Part shown: positions 53,073 to 61,710 of the stretch, piece by piece
Layout of the letters: the number at the start of each line of letters is the position of its first letter
How positions within the stretch are numbered: the first letter of the stretch is position 1
Assembly (NCBI GenBank): GCA_964599235.1
Contig: CAZRDX010000040.1
Span: forward strand, 62,001-126,000
From: DRPN01 sp964599235
GTDB lineage: Bacteria; Bacteroidota; Bacteroidia; Bacteroidales; VadinHA17
Length of the DNA stretch: 64,000 nucleotides
Reading direction: 5' to 3'
Notes under the pieces: generated by a model
What the model was told of the DNA's origin: nothing
The model's database searches: none
The model's input: the letters and a program-made list of their open reading frames with translations, nothing else
Made by a program: the position numbers and the translations under genes

Positions 53073-53981
53073 TCACATATCCCATAATTTTTCCGGATAG
53101 ATGCCTTTTTCCACGAGTTCCCGGATCTTCCGTATGACCACCGGTTTGTCTTCCTTGTAAGTGACCCCGAACCATTCCTCGCTGTTGGGTAGGACCTTCA
53201 TGCGTATCTTTTCTTCCCTGATAAGGCGGGAGACCGGCAGGGGAATGAAGAATTCGGCCTTGGGATCATGGGCATGTTCCCGCACGAACTCGGTGAACTG
53301 TTTTTCCAGCTCATCAAAGATGCCCGGTTTGAAGCACCAGAAATTCATCGAGACCGGCTCATCTCCTTTGAGTTCGATGATCGAGCCGTCTTCCTGACGG
53401 GAAAGGATCTTTCCTCCTTCACGGTAGATCCGGGTATGTTCGGTGACCTCCAGAAGATAGCCGTCGGTACTGGTACGGCAAATCCCACGTGCCACGGAAC
53501 CGTGGTCCGAAAGGGTGTTCTCAAGGCGATAGCCGACCATGGCATATTCATTCTCGTCATGGCTGCTGGCAAAAAACCGGACGGTCTGCCGGTAGGCTCC
53601 CGGACCGTAAAAATCATCAGCATTGATCACGGCAAAGGGAGTATCGATCTTTTCACGTGCGACCATCACCGCATGGCCGGTACCCCATGGTTTTTTGCGT
53701 TCGGGCGGCACCACCGTCCCTGGGGGAACCATCTCAAGTTCCTGATGTACAAAGTCGATCGGGATACGACCTTGCAGACGGGGCTCAAAGAAGGCTCTCA
53801 CATCTTTCTCGATCTCCCGGCGCACCACAAAGACCACCCGCCCGTATCCGGCGCGTATGGCATCATAGATGGAATAGTCGATGATGGCCTCACCCGAAGG
53901 GCCCACCTGGTCGATCTGTTTGAGACCTCCGTACCGGCTACCCATCCCGGCAGCCAGGACAAGCAATACAGGTTTTTCCAT
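53073..53981 (-). CDS. Sugar-phosphate nucleotidyltransferase (NTP_transferase family)
   Basis: A 302-residue cytoplasmic enzyme with the nucleotide-binding signature LAAGMGSRYGGLKQ, a PWGTGHAVMVAR uridine-loop-like segment and the metal-site Asp in VINADDFYG. It should transfer a nucleotidyl group to a sugar-1-phosphate. It is longer than MurU and lacks the typical GalU lysine pattern, and belongs to a Bacteroidota group often found near NahK-like kinases. Here the kinase lies 40 kb away at 12822-13913, but together they could convert HexNAc to UDP-HexNAc. An exact -7 box lies about 27 bases upstream. The gene is divergent from anmK. Confidence 0.85.
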   Translation of the reverse strand: MEKPVLLVLAAGMGSRYGGLKQIDQVGPSGEAIIDYSIYDAIRAGYGRVVFVVRREIEKDVRAFFEPRLQGRIPIDFVHQELEMVPPGTVVPPERKKPWGTGHAVMVAREKIDTPFAVINADDFYGPGAYRQTVRFFASSHDENEYAMVGYRLENTLSDHGSVARGICRTSTDGYLLEVTEHTRIYREGGKILSRQEDGSIIELKGDEPVSMNFWCFKPGIFDELEKQFTEFVREHAHDPKAEFFIPLPVSRLIREEKIRMKVLPNSEEWFGVTYKEDKPVVIRKIRELVEKGIYPEKLWDM

Positions 53982-54007
53982 GACATAAGGGTTGTTTGGA
54001 TCCGGGG

Positions 54008-54015
54008 CAAAAGTA
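54008..54015 (-). promoter_or_regulatory. Candidate -7 element for the nucleotidyltransferase gene
   Basis: TACTTTTG on the minus strand matches TAnnTTTG exactly and predicts a start near 54001, about 20 bases before the ATG at 53981. A TTTA near 54034-54037 is the best -33 candidate. Confidence 0.5.
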
Positions 54016-54057
54016 AGAAATCGTCAGCATTTTATTAAATTTACCCTTCAAAATCGG

Positions 54058-55149
54058 ATGAACACAGCACGGGAATACAGGATGGCCGGGATGATGTCGG
54101 GTACCTCGCTTGACGGGGTCGATCTGGTTCTGGCCCGTTTTATGGAAGAAGAAGGCCGTTGGTCCTGGGATATCGAGAAAGCGGAGACCCGCCCTTATAC
54201 CCTTTCCTGGCGTGACCGTCTGCGTGAGGCCATTCACCTCGAGGGACGCGGTCTGATCCACTTGCACATTGAGTATGGCCGTTATCTCGGAGATCTTGTC
54301 CGAGCTTTTCTAAAGGAGGAGGAGCCGCCTTTGGCGGTGGTTTCGCATGGTCATACCCTTTTCCATCGTCCGGATGAGGGTTATACCTTCCAGCTGGGTG
54401 AGGGGCAGACGCTGGCTGTGACCAGCGGTCTGCCGGTGGTATACGATCTGCGTACGGCCGACGTGGCAGCCGGAGGAGAGGGAGCCCCGCTCGTCCCTGT
54501 CGGTGACCGTCATCTGTTCAGGGATTATGCCCTGTGTCTCAACCTGGGCGGCTTCGCCAACATCTCCTACGAAGAGAAAGGCCGGCGGATCGCCTATGAT
54601 CTTTCTCCCGCCAACCTGGCCATGCAGCATGTGACACGTCCCCTGGGAAAAGATTACGATGAGGATGGGCGGATGGGAGCGCAGGGAAAGGTGGATCAGA
54701 CTCTCCTGGAGGCCCTGAACACCCTGGAGTATTATCATCTCCCCCCACCCCGGTCACTGGGCACGGAATGGCTCGAGACCCGTTTTTTTCCCGTGCTGGA
54801 CCGTTTCCGGATCAGGCCCGAGGACAAGCTTCGCACACTTTATGAGCATATCGCTTTTCAGATCGTACGTCAGACCTCAGCCGTACCGCCGGGCCGCATG
54901 CTGGTCACGGGAGGCGGGGCCCACAACCTTTTTCTCGTGGGTCTGCTCCGGGAGAAATATCCCGGGGAAGTGGTGGTCCCCGACAAAATGATTGTCGATT
55001 TCAAGGAGGCACTCATTTTCGCTTTCCTCGGTCTGTTACGGCTGCTGTCCCGTCCCAATACCCTTGCTTCGGTCACCGGTGCCCGTTTTGACAGCGTTGC
55101 TGGCACCCTCGCCGATCCTTACGGAAGGCTGCAACTTTTCCTTACATAA
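54058..55149 (+). CDS. anmK: Anhydro-N-acetylmuramic acid kinase AnmK
   Basis: A 363-residue cytoplasmic kinase that opens and phosphorylates 1,6-anhydro-MurNAc to MurNAc-6-phosphate during peptidoglycan recycling. Signatures are GMMSGTSLDGVDLVLARF at the start, VVSHGHTLFHRP, YDLRTADVAAGGEGAPLVP, NLGGFANISY and LVTGGGAHNLFLVGLL. Length and order fit AnmK. The frame extends upstream to 53992, but the ATG at 54058 gives the family N-terminus. It is divergent from the nucleotidyltransferase gene (76 bases between starts) and 21 bases before the alcohol dehydrogenase. MurQ is not in the window. Confidence 0.95.
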   Translation: MNTAREYRMAGMMSGTSLDGVDLVLARFMEEEGRWSWDIEKAETRPYTLSWRDRLREAIHLEGRGLIHLHIEYGRYLGDLVRAFLKEEEPPLAVVSHGHTLFHRPDEGYTFQLGEGQTLAVTSGLPVVYDLRTADVAAGGEGAPLVPVGDRHLFRDYALCLNLGGFANISYEEKGRRIAYDLSPANLAMQHVTRPLGKDYDEDGRMGAQGKVDQTLLEALNTLEYYHLPPPRSLGTEWLETRFFPVLDRFRIRPEDKLRTLYEHIAFQIVRQTSAVPPGRMLVTGGGAHNLFLVGLLREKYPGEVVVPDKMIVDFKEALIFAFLGLLRLLSRPNTLASVTGARFDSVAGTLADPYGRLQLFLT

Positions 55150-55170
55150 CGAACCAAAAACCAGGTGAAG

Positions 55171-56307
55171 ATGAAAAACTTTGAAGCTTATAATCCGGTC
55201 CATCTCCATTTTGGTAAAGGTGTCGTCGAAGATCTGGGAACGGTCACGGCAGAATACGGTCAGCATGTTCTGTTGGTTTGCGGCCGTGGTTCCGTGAAGA
55301 AGTACGGGTACTACGATCAGGTCAGGGATTCCCTGCAGAAGGCCGGGCTCCGCATTACCGAGTTCGGGGGTATCCGTCCCAATCCGTTAGCTGCGGATGT
55401 CGATAAGGCGGTAGAGCTGGCCCGCCGCGAAAAGGTGGAAGTGATCGTCGCTTTGGGCGGGGGCAGTGTCATCGACTCGGCCAAGGTGATGTCTGTATGC
55501 ATTCCGGAAAACCTGAAAGCCTGGGATGTCATGACCATGAAAGCACGACCTTCCGCGGCTCTTCCACTCATCGATGTGCTCACGGTTGCCGCCACCGGCA
55601 CAGAGATGAATGCTGCGGCCGTTCTGCAGGACCCCGTGGCCGGTATGAAAAAAGGCCTGAAGATCCCTCTTTTCTATCCCAAACATTCATTCCTCGATCC
55701 TACCTATACCTTTACCGTGAACAGGGAATATACGGCTTACGGTATCGTCGATCTGATCGCTCATGCCCTGGAAGCTTTTTTCGATGGGGAAGTAGCACTC
55801 ACCGACCGTTTTGTCGGCGAGATCATCCGGGATGCGATGCACTGGGCTCCGCTGGTCCTTGAGGAACCGGACAACTACGAATACCGCGCCAACATCATGC
55901 TGGATGCCACCTTCGCACTCAACGGCGTGACCATGTACGGTCGTGCAGGAGGGGACTGGGGCGTTCATGCCATCGGACACGTGCTCTCGTTGCTGTATGA
56001 TGTGCCCCATGGCGCTTCCCTTTCGATCGTCTATCCGGCATGGATGAAGCTCATGAAGAAAAGGATCCCGGAACGGATCGCCCGGCTCGGCGAAATGGTC
56101 TTCGGGGTCAGCAATCCCGACAAGACCATCGAAGAGTTCATTAAATTCTTCGTATTCATCAAGTCACCCGTTTATCTTGCTGACATAGGCATCGACAACG
56201 CCAGGAAAGCTGAGATCCTCGACCGGCTGATCCGTAACGGCGCTTCCGGCATGGCCCATCCTCTGAGCCCGGACGACCTGGAACGTATCGTCAGTTACAT
56301 GATGTGA
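55171..56307 (+). CDS. Iron-containing alcohol dehydrogenase (YqhD/butanol dehydrogenase type)
   Basis: A 378-residue cytoplasmic oxidoreductase. It has the NAD(P)-binding GGGSVIDSAKVM near 95, VLTVAATGTEMN, and the metal ligands Asp/His within DLIAHALEAFFD, GVHAIGHVLS and DVPHGASLSIVYP. This group reduces aldehydes such as butyraldehyde or lactaldehyde with NADPH. The nearest metabolic need visible is lactaldehyde from fucose cleavage (the role of FucO), but FucO belongs to another iron-ADH branch, so this is only a possibility. An ATG at 55171 follows CCAGG by seven bases; a GTG six bases earlier is in frame. It lies 21 bases after anmK. Confidence 0.92.
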   Translation: MKNFEAYNPVHLHFGKGVVEDLGTVTAEYGQHVLLVCGRGSVKKYGYYDQVRDSLQKAGLRITEFGGIRPNPLAADVDKAVELARREKVEVIVALGGGSVIDSAKVMSVCIPENLKAWDVMTMKARPSAALPLIDVLTVAATGTEMNAAAVLQDPVAGMKKGLKIPLFYPKHSFLDPTYTFTVNREYTAYGIVDLIAHALEAFFDGEVALTDRFVGEIIRDAMHWAPLVLEEPDNYEYRANIMLDATFALNGVTMYGRAGGDWGVHAIGHVLSLLYDVPHGASLSIVYPAWMKLMKKRIPERIARLGEMVFGVSNPDKTIEEFIKFFVFIKSPVYLADIGIDNARKAEILDRLIRNGASGMAHPLSPDDLERIVSYMM

Positions 56308-56322
56308 AGAGAGGACCCTTCT

Positions 56323-56352
56323 TTTGCTGCCTCCCTTCTTTTTTTACCTTTG
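56323..56352 (+). promoter_or_regulatory. Bacteroidota-type promoter of the C69 dipeptidase gene
   Basis: Both elements are exact: TTTG at 56323-56326, then 18 bases, then TACCTTTG at 56345-56352. Transcription would start near 56358, 18 bases before the ATG. This is the best promoter match in the window. Confidence 0.65.
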
Positions 56353-56375
56353 CAGCATAACCTGAAATTGTTAAG

Positions 56376-58082
56376 ATGATGCGAAGGAAGATCTTCACTT
56401 TTGTTCTTATGGGTATGTTCTCCATTTTCCTTCCGAGGGAGGCGGACAGCTGTACCAATTTCCTGATCACGCGGGGTGCAACGGTGGATGGTTCCACGAT
56501 GATCTCGTATGCGGCCGACAGTCATGTGCTGTACGGGGAGCTTTATTTTTGGCCGGCGGCCGATCATGCTCCCGGTACGATGCTGGATGTATGGGAATGG
56601 GATACCGGCAAGCATCTGGGCCAGATCCCGCAGGCAACTCATACGTACAGTGTGGTAGGCAACATGAACGAGCACCAGGTGGCCATTGGTGAGACCACCT
56701 TCGGCGGCCGGCATGAGCTGCGCGACACCACGGCCATCATCGACTACGGCAGTCTGATGTACCTGGCCCTGCAACGGGCACGCACCGCCCGCGAGGCTAT
56801 CCGGGTCATGGCCGGTCTGGTCGACCGTTACGGATATTACAGCACAGGTGAATCATTCTCCATCTCCGACCCCAAAGAGGTGTGGATCATGGAGATGATC
56901 GGCAAAGGTCCCGGTCGTAAGGGTGCCGTCTGGGTGGCCCGTCGGGTGCCCGACGGCTACATCTGCGGTCATGCCAACCAGGCCCGTATCACCACCTTTC
57001 CTCTAAAAGGCAAGCATACCATTTCTTCGAAAGAGCTGGACCGCATCCTGGACACCACCATCACCACGGTCTATGAGAAGGATGTGATCAGGATCGCCCG
57101 CGAGCACGGATGGTTCAAAGGCAAAGACAAGGAATTCAGCTTCGCCGATGCCTATGCCCCCCTCGACTTCGGAGCTGCCCGTTTCTGTGAGGCACGCGTC
57201 TGGTCGGGTTTCCGTAAGGTGACCCACGGTATGGACAAATACACCGACTATGCCATGGGCATCAATCTGCAGAACAGGATGCCGCTGTGGGTAAAGCCCG
57301 ACAGGAAACTCTCGGTACAGGACGTGATGGAGATGATGCGCGATCACTATGAAGGCACTCCCCTGGACATGACGCAGGATCTCGGTGCCGGACCGTTCGG
57401 CTGTGGCTACCGCTGGCGTCCCCTGGTATGGGAGGTCGACGGCAAAAAATACTTCAACGAACGGGCCATCTCCACCCAGCAGACCGGTTTCTCTTTCGTG
57501 GCACAGAGCCGCAGTTATCTTCCCGACCCTATCGGAGGCATCCTGTGGTTCGGTGTCGACGACACCTATTCAACCGTTTACACTCCCATGTACTGCGGGA
57601 TCACCGAGGTACCTCATGAGTTCGCCGTGGGCAACGGCGACATGATGACCTTCAGCGATGATGCCGCCTTCTGGGTCTTCAATCAGGTATCCAACTTCGC
57701 CTATACGCGCTACAACGTGATCATCCCCGAGATACGTCTTATCCAGCATGAGCTCGAGAGCAAGTACGTACGTGAAGTGAAGGCCATCGACATCGCAGCC
57801 TCCGAGCTGTATGCAAAGGATCCCGAGGCCGCCCGGAAGTTCCTCACCGATTATTCGGTATTGCAGGGAGCCAACACGGTGAAGGTGTGGAAGAAGCTGT
57901 ACACATACCTTTTCACCAAATACATGGACGGCAACATCAAGGAAAAGGCAGAAGTACCTCCCGGCTACAAGTATCACAATCCGAAGCTGCAGCAGCCGGG
58001 GTACGGTGAGGCCTGGTACCGCCGCATCGTAGAAGAGACGGGCGACAAGTTCCTCTATCCCGCCGGCAACACCGGGCATTGA
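56376..58082 (+). CDS. C69-family dipeptidase (exported)
   Basis: A 568-residue N-terminal-nucleophile peptidase. A signal peptide (about 1-25, ending EADS) is cleaved or processed to expose the catalytic Cys 26 in SCTNFLITRGATVDGSTMIS. Other family stretches are VGNMNEHQVAIGETTFGGR, ARTAREAIRVM and GESFSISDPKEVWIMEMIG. C69 enzymes release dipeptides from short peptides in the periplasm, a main nitrogen route in saccharolytic-proteolytic Bacteroidales. The C-terminus is charged and lacks a T9SS domain. It is 7 bases before the DUF6452 lipoprotein gene. Confidence 0.93.
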   Translation: MMRRKIFTFVLMGMFSIFLPREADSCTNFLITRGATVDGSTMISYAADSHVLYGELYFWPAADHAPGTMLDVWEWDTGKHLGQIPQATHTYSVVGNMNEHQVAIGETTFGGRHELRDTTAIIDYGSLMYLALQRARTAREAIRVMAGLVDRYGYYSTGESFSISDPKEVWIMEMIGKGPGRKGAVWVARRVPDGYICGHANQARITTFPLKGKHTISSKELDRILDTTITTVYEKDVIRIAREHGWFKGKDKEFSFADAYAPLDFGAARFCEARVWSGFRKVTHGMDKYTDYAMGINLQNRMPLWVKPDRKLSVQDVMEMMRDHYEGTPLDMTQDLGAGPFGCGYRWRPLVWEVDGKKYFNERAISTQQTGFSFVAQSRSYLPDPIGGILWFGVDDTYSTVYTPMYCGITEVPHEFAVGNGDMMTFSDDAAFWVFNQVSNFAYTRYNVIIPEIRLIQHELESKYVREVKAIDIAASELYAKDPEAARKFLTDYSVLQGANTVKVWKKLYTYLFTKYMDGNIKEKAEVPPGYKYHNPKLQQPGYGEAWYRRIVEETGDKFLYPAGNTGH

Positions 58083-58089
58083 TGAAAAG

Positions 58090-58569
58090 ATGATGGGCTG
58101 GACACGCCGGATATGGAGGATGGTCGCGTTCATCCTGCCGGCAACGGCAGCTGCCTGCAGCAGCTCACCCCGTTGCGTGGAGGATACCGATGTTTATCTG
58201 AACGCCGGCATTTACACGGTCAGGGAAGGGAAAGAAGAGGATGCGTTCCTGCAGGATGTGAAGGTCTACGGCCTTGGCCGTGAGGATTCCGTTCTTGTCA
58301 AGGGCAGCGTGAGTCGTCTGCATCTTCCGCTCGATGCACGTCAGGACAGCTGTGCCTGGGTGTTGCAGGGCGACACGTGGCGCGACACCCTCTTTTTCCG
58401 TTACCGGCGCACCACCCGCCTGCTTTCCTTCGAATGCGGTTTCATTGCCGAGTTCAAGGACCTTCATGCGGAAAGCACGTACCATCATCTCGACTCCCTG
58501 GCTGTGAAAGCACCTGTTGTGACGAACACCCATGAAGAGAACCTGCGTCTTTATATCGATCTTCCTTAG
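58090..58569 (+). CDS. DUF6452-family lipoprotein
   Basis: A 159-residue lipoprotein with a lipobox-like AAAC near residue 23 and a short conserved body (TDVYLNAGIYTVREG, then RTTRLLSFECGFIAEF). These match DUF6452, a Bacteroidota-only family of unknown function almost always encoded next to a DUF6048 gene, as here. ATGs at 58090 and 58093 are both possible. Its end overlaps the start of the DUF6048 gene by 38 bases. Confidence 0.85.
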   Translation: MMGWTRRIWRMVAFILPATAAACSSSPRCVEDTDVYLNAGIYTVREGKEEDAFLQDVKVYGLGREDSVLVKGSVSRLHLPLDARQDSCAWVLQGDTWRDTLFFRYRRTTRLLSFECGFIAEFKDLHAESTYHHLDSLAVKAPVVTNTHEENLRLYIDLP

Positions 58570-59230
58570 CCTCGTGGTACCGTTGCGGGCCCAGGAGGAT
58601 CAGCCGCACGACACCATGCGGCTGGGAGGGGTACGCCTCGGCATGGACCTCCTTCCTTTCGCAGGCTTTCTTTTCGATCCTCCGATGAAAGGTTACGAGC
58701 TGTTCCTGGATGCCGAGTTCTCCGACGGCTGGTACCTCGTGGCAGAAGGAGGGCGTCTTAAGTACGACAAGACCGAACCCGGCTATTCCTACTCGATGAA
58801 AGGATCCTACATGAAAATGGGCATCGATCACAACTTCCTGAAAAGGCTTCCGGAAGAGAACGAAAGCCTTTTCTGGGGTCTGCGTGTGGCTGCGGCCGAT
58901 CTCACACACGAGGCACCGGAGGTCACCATCCGCGACGGCTACTGGGGCGACCTGAACACTGCTATCCCGGCAGCGAACCTGCGTCCTTTCTGGTTCGAGG
59001 TCACCGCTGGCATCAAGGCCGAAGTGCTGAAGAACCTCTTCCTGGGCTGGAACGTACGGGGACATTTTCTTCTCATCTATCCCAAGGAGGTGATGCAGCC
59101 TTACATCATACCCGGCTACGGCAATGCCGAGAAAAAGTTTCCTGTCACATTCAACTATGTGATCAGCTACCGCTTTCCTTACAAGCTGCGTGTACGTGAG
59201 AAGAAGAGACGCATGGTTCCGGGAGGCTGA
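58532..59230 (+). CDS. DUF6048-family outer-membrane beta-barrel-like protein
   Basis: A 232-residue exported protein (signal peptide about 1-20, ending PLRAQ). The rest alternates short amphipathic beta strands (LGMDLLPFAGFLFD, GWYLVAEGGRLKYD, HFLLIYPKEV) and ends in an aromatic-basic tail, resembling a small outer-membrane barrel. DUF6048 is Bacteroidota-specific and paired with DUF6452; the overlap implies translational coupling and joint function, probably in envelope maintenance. No catalytic motif is seen. Confidence 0.85.
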   Translation: MKRTCVFISIFLSLVVPLRAQEDQPHDTMRLGGVRLGMDLLPFAGFLFDPPMKGYELFLDAEFSDGWYLVAEGGRLKYDKTEPGYSYSMKGSYMKMGIDHNFLKRLPEENESLFWGLRVAAADLTHEAPEVTIRDGYWGDLNTAIPAANLRPFWFEVTAGIKAEVLKNLFLGWNVRGHFLLIYPKEVMQPYIIPGYGNAEKKFPVTFNYVISYRFPYKLRVREKKRRMVPGG

Positions 59231-59233
59231 TCC

Positions 59234-60502
59234 CTAGACGTCGATCCGTTTTCCGTGTTGCAGAAGGTAGGTCTCCGCCTCCACAGACCATCGTCCGTTA
59301 TGGCGTCGGGTGATCTCGGCGAGTGTGGCAAAAAGCGGATCCTTTTTCCCCAGACGTTCAAAATCGTCTATGGCCGTGAGCGGCATGCTCAGGTGGGTAT
59401 AGATAAGTTTTTTTCCGCCGGGGATCTCCGGCAAACGGAGGGTGGTGTCGATGACCGCATCCAGTCCGCCAATGTGGGTAACCAGCCCCGACGGATCGAG
59501 TCCCCGGGAGAAGAGCTCCAGGGCTTCCAGCATGTCCTGGTTGTTGCCGCCGCTGGTACCTGTGATGTGGGTGGAAGCATAGTGCACGTTGTAAAAATTG
59601 AGACGGGCCGAGAAAGCCGGGTCGGTAGGACCCGCGAAAAAGTTGAGGCATCCGTCGCGACCCAGCAGCTGGTCGCCCTGCTCGACGACCGCGGCCACCG
59701 GAGCAAAGACGAACACATCGTCATAGGCTCCTCCTGCCAGCTCTTTCAGGTAGGCCACCGGATCATCGAGGGAAGCCGTGTTCACATACCGCAGTTCCAC
59801 CCCTCTTTCTTTTGCCGTTTCCGGTGAATAAAGACGCGAAGCGCGGGAGAGACGTGTCTCGTCGATGTCGGTGACCACCATGAAGGCAGGAGGTTTTTCG
59901 TTGAAGAGGGCATAAGCGATGGCGGCCAGTCCCATGGGGCCGGCCCCGGCCAGGATGGCCAGACGTCCGCCTTCCCGGATGCCCATGATATGCTCGTAAC
60001 TGCCCGGCCGTGTATGATAACTGGCATGGAAAGCTCCGATGACACATGACATGGGCTCCGCCAGCGAGGCAGGATAGTATCCTTCCCCCTCATAAGGAAG
60101 AAGACAATCCATCTCCATCACCTCATTGGGAATGAGGATATGGGTGGCATCGCCGCCAATGTAGCGGTACGAGTAACCGGGAGCATCGAGACTGCCCTTG
60201 TAGTTGAGGGCCGGCTGGATGGAGAATTTCTGCCCCGGCCGGAAACGATGCCTCCACTTCTCCCCCACCTCCAGGATCCTTCCGCTGAACTCATGACCGA
60301 TGATGGTGGGGTTCTCATGCACATCATCGGGGATGCGTTTGTGGTCGGGGCCCTGGATCGCCGCCTTATAGGTCGACATACAGATGCTGTCGGAGATCAC
60401 CTCCGCAAGGATCTCGTCCTCTTTCATTTCCGGGAGTTCGAACTCTTCCAGACGCAAATCCTTCTTCCCGTAGATCCTCACCGCTTTAGTTTTCATTCTC
60501 AT
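59234..60502 (-). CDS. Zinc-type alcohol dehydrogenase (SorE-like sugar-phosphate reductase)
   Basis: A 422-residue cytosolic medium-chain dehydrogenase. It shows the N-terminal pattern MKTKAVRIYGKKDLRLEEF, SDSICMSTYKAA, GHEFSGRI near residue 60, SLAEPMSCVIGAFHA, and the NAD-binding ILAGAGPMGLAA. It resembles SorE-type L-sorbose-1-phosphate reductases, which reduce ketose phosphates. A start at 60535 overlaps the SDR stop (ATGA) and may be the true one for coupling, but the family N-terminus fits 60502 or 60496. It is the last gene of the operon entering from the right edge and converges on the DUF6048 gene without a recognisable terminator. Confidence 0.87.
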   Translation of the reverse strand: MRMKTKAVRIYGKKDLRLEEFELPEMKEDEILAEVISDSICMSTYKAAIQGPDHKRIPDDVHENPTIIGHEFSGRILEVGEKWRHRFRPGQKFSIQPALNYKGSLDAPGYSYRYIGGDATHILIPNEVMEMDCLLPYEGEGYYPASLAEPMSCVIGAFHASYHTRPGSYEHIMGIREGGRLAILAGAGPMGLAAIAYALFNEKPPAFMVVTDIDETRLSRASRLYSPETAKERGVELRYVNTASLDDPVAYLKELAGGAYDDVFVFAPVAAVVEQGDQLLGRDGCLNFFAGPTDPAFSARLNFYNVHYASTHITGTSGGNNQDMLEALELFSRGLDPSGLVTHIGGLDAVIDTTLRLPEIPGGKKLIYTHLSMPLTAIDDFERLGKKDPLFATLAEITRRHNGRWSVEAETYLLQHGKRIDV

Positions 60503-60531
60503 TTTCCGGTTATGTTTCGTTGCTTGTTCAA

Positions 60532-61710
60532 TCATCGCAGCATTACCTGGCCGCCTGTCACGGGGAGGGCCTGTCCTGTCTCATATTCTTGTTCTATGAG
60601 GTAACGGACGGCCCGGTAGACATCCAGGACGGTGGTCCCTCGACCCATGGGGACGAGGCTTTCGTAATGACGCCGCACATCCTCGATGGTTTTGGCACCT
60701 TCCACCTTACCTGCCTCGAGGTATTGTCTGAAAAGTCCCGTTTTCGGATCCGACCACAGGGGGCCGTCGAAGAAATTTCCCGGGCAAACGGCATTCACCT
60801 TGATGTTGTCCTGCACCAGTTCCAGGGCGAACGACTGGACCAGGCCGATGCTTCCGAACTTGCTGCCGGCATAGGCGAAGTTGCGCTTGCTGCCCTGCAG
60901 ACCCGACTTGGAGTTGATCTGGATGATGTCCATGAAACGTCCGGGAGCTGCCTCGTGCTGTTTCTTCATCACCCTGGAAGCATATTTCACGCCCAGATAA
61001 AAACCTTTGTAGTTCACATGGGTGACAAAATCGAAGGCCTTTTCCTCGAGCACATCCAGACCTCCTGCTTTGAGGACACCGGCATTGCTGACGAAAAGGT
61101 CGAGGCCGCCGAAGGCAAAGACAGTCTGACGGACCATGAGGTCGACGGAGGCGCTGTCGGAGACGTCGGCCCGGACGAAGGTGATGGCGTGGTTTCCGGT
61201 TTTTTCTTTGAGCTCTTCGACTGCAGCCTGTCCTGTCCGCTCATTGATGTCGGCGATCATGACGCAGGCGCCGTCGGCGGCGAGGTGTTCGGCCAGGCCT
61301 TTGCCGAAGCCCTGGGCAGCGCCGGTGATGAGGGCGATGCGGCCGGCCAGCGGCCCCGCCGGAGCCGGCCCCTCGTCAGGAAGGGGCTTCCCCTGCAGGA
61401 GGGCTTCCGTCCCCTCCACCGTGGGGGCCCAGACAAGAAGAGCCTTTCCCCCTATGCTGATCAGCCCGTACTCCTTAGCTCCTTCCCGTGCGTTCATCAT
61501 AAGGATCTCTATCCGGATCTTCTCTGCATCACCTGCAGGACTGAGCGTTCTTAGCAGCACCTTTTCCGGCTCAGGGATCTCGGCCTCCCTGTGTTCCCCG
61601 CCCGTCACCAGGCGCAGTACAGGCGGTCGTTCTTTTCCCTTGCCCAGCTCCATCCGAAGAAGGGGCATGGTTTCATAGGCCATGCCCGGGAAAAAATATT
61701 CGTCCATCAT
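60532..61710 (-). CDS. Two-part short-chain dehydrogenase/reductase with N-terminal regulatory-like region
   Basis: A 392-residue cytoplasmic protein. About 115 N-terminal residues of unrecognised type (MMDEYFFPGMAYETMPLL to LPDEGPAPAG) are joined by a Pro/Gly-rich linker to a classical SDR: NAD loop ALITGAAQGFGKGLAE, VSNAGVLKAGG and the catalytic YAGSK (Tyr-x-x-x-Lys) after SKSGLQGS. It may oxidise a polyol phosphate (sorbitol-6-phosphate-dehydrogenase-like) or an acyclic sugar phosphate. The start at 61710 overlaps the PHP gene stop (ATGATGA arrangement). The order with two HAD phosphatases, a PHP protein and SorE suggests a linear pathway on a phosphorylated sugar. Confidence 0.85.
   Translation of the reverse strand: MMDEYFFPGMAYETMPLLRMELGKGKERPPVLRLVTGGEHREAEIPEPEKVLLRTLSPAGDAEKIRIEILMMNAREGAKEYGLISIGGKALLVWAPTVEGTEALLQGKPLPDEGPAPAGPLAGRIALITGAAQGFGKGLAEHLAADGACVMIADINERTGQAAVEELKEKTGNHAITFVRADVSDSASVDLMVRQTVFAFGGLDLFVSNAGVLKAGGLDVLEEKAFDFVTHVNYKGFYLGVKYASRVMKKQHEAAPGRFMDIIQINSKSGLQGSKRNFAYAGSKFGSIGLVQSFALELVQDNIKVNAVCPGNFFDGPLWSDPKTGLFRQYLEAGKVEGAKTIEDVRRHYESLVPMGRGTTVLDVYRAVRYLIEQEYETGQALPVTGGQVMLR

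Noticed and set aside
58532..58569. 38-base overlap of DUF6452 and DUF6048 genes as a sequencing error
   Set aside because: Both proteins have intact ends, and the later gene has a proper signal peptide at its start, so a real overlap is more likely.
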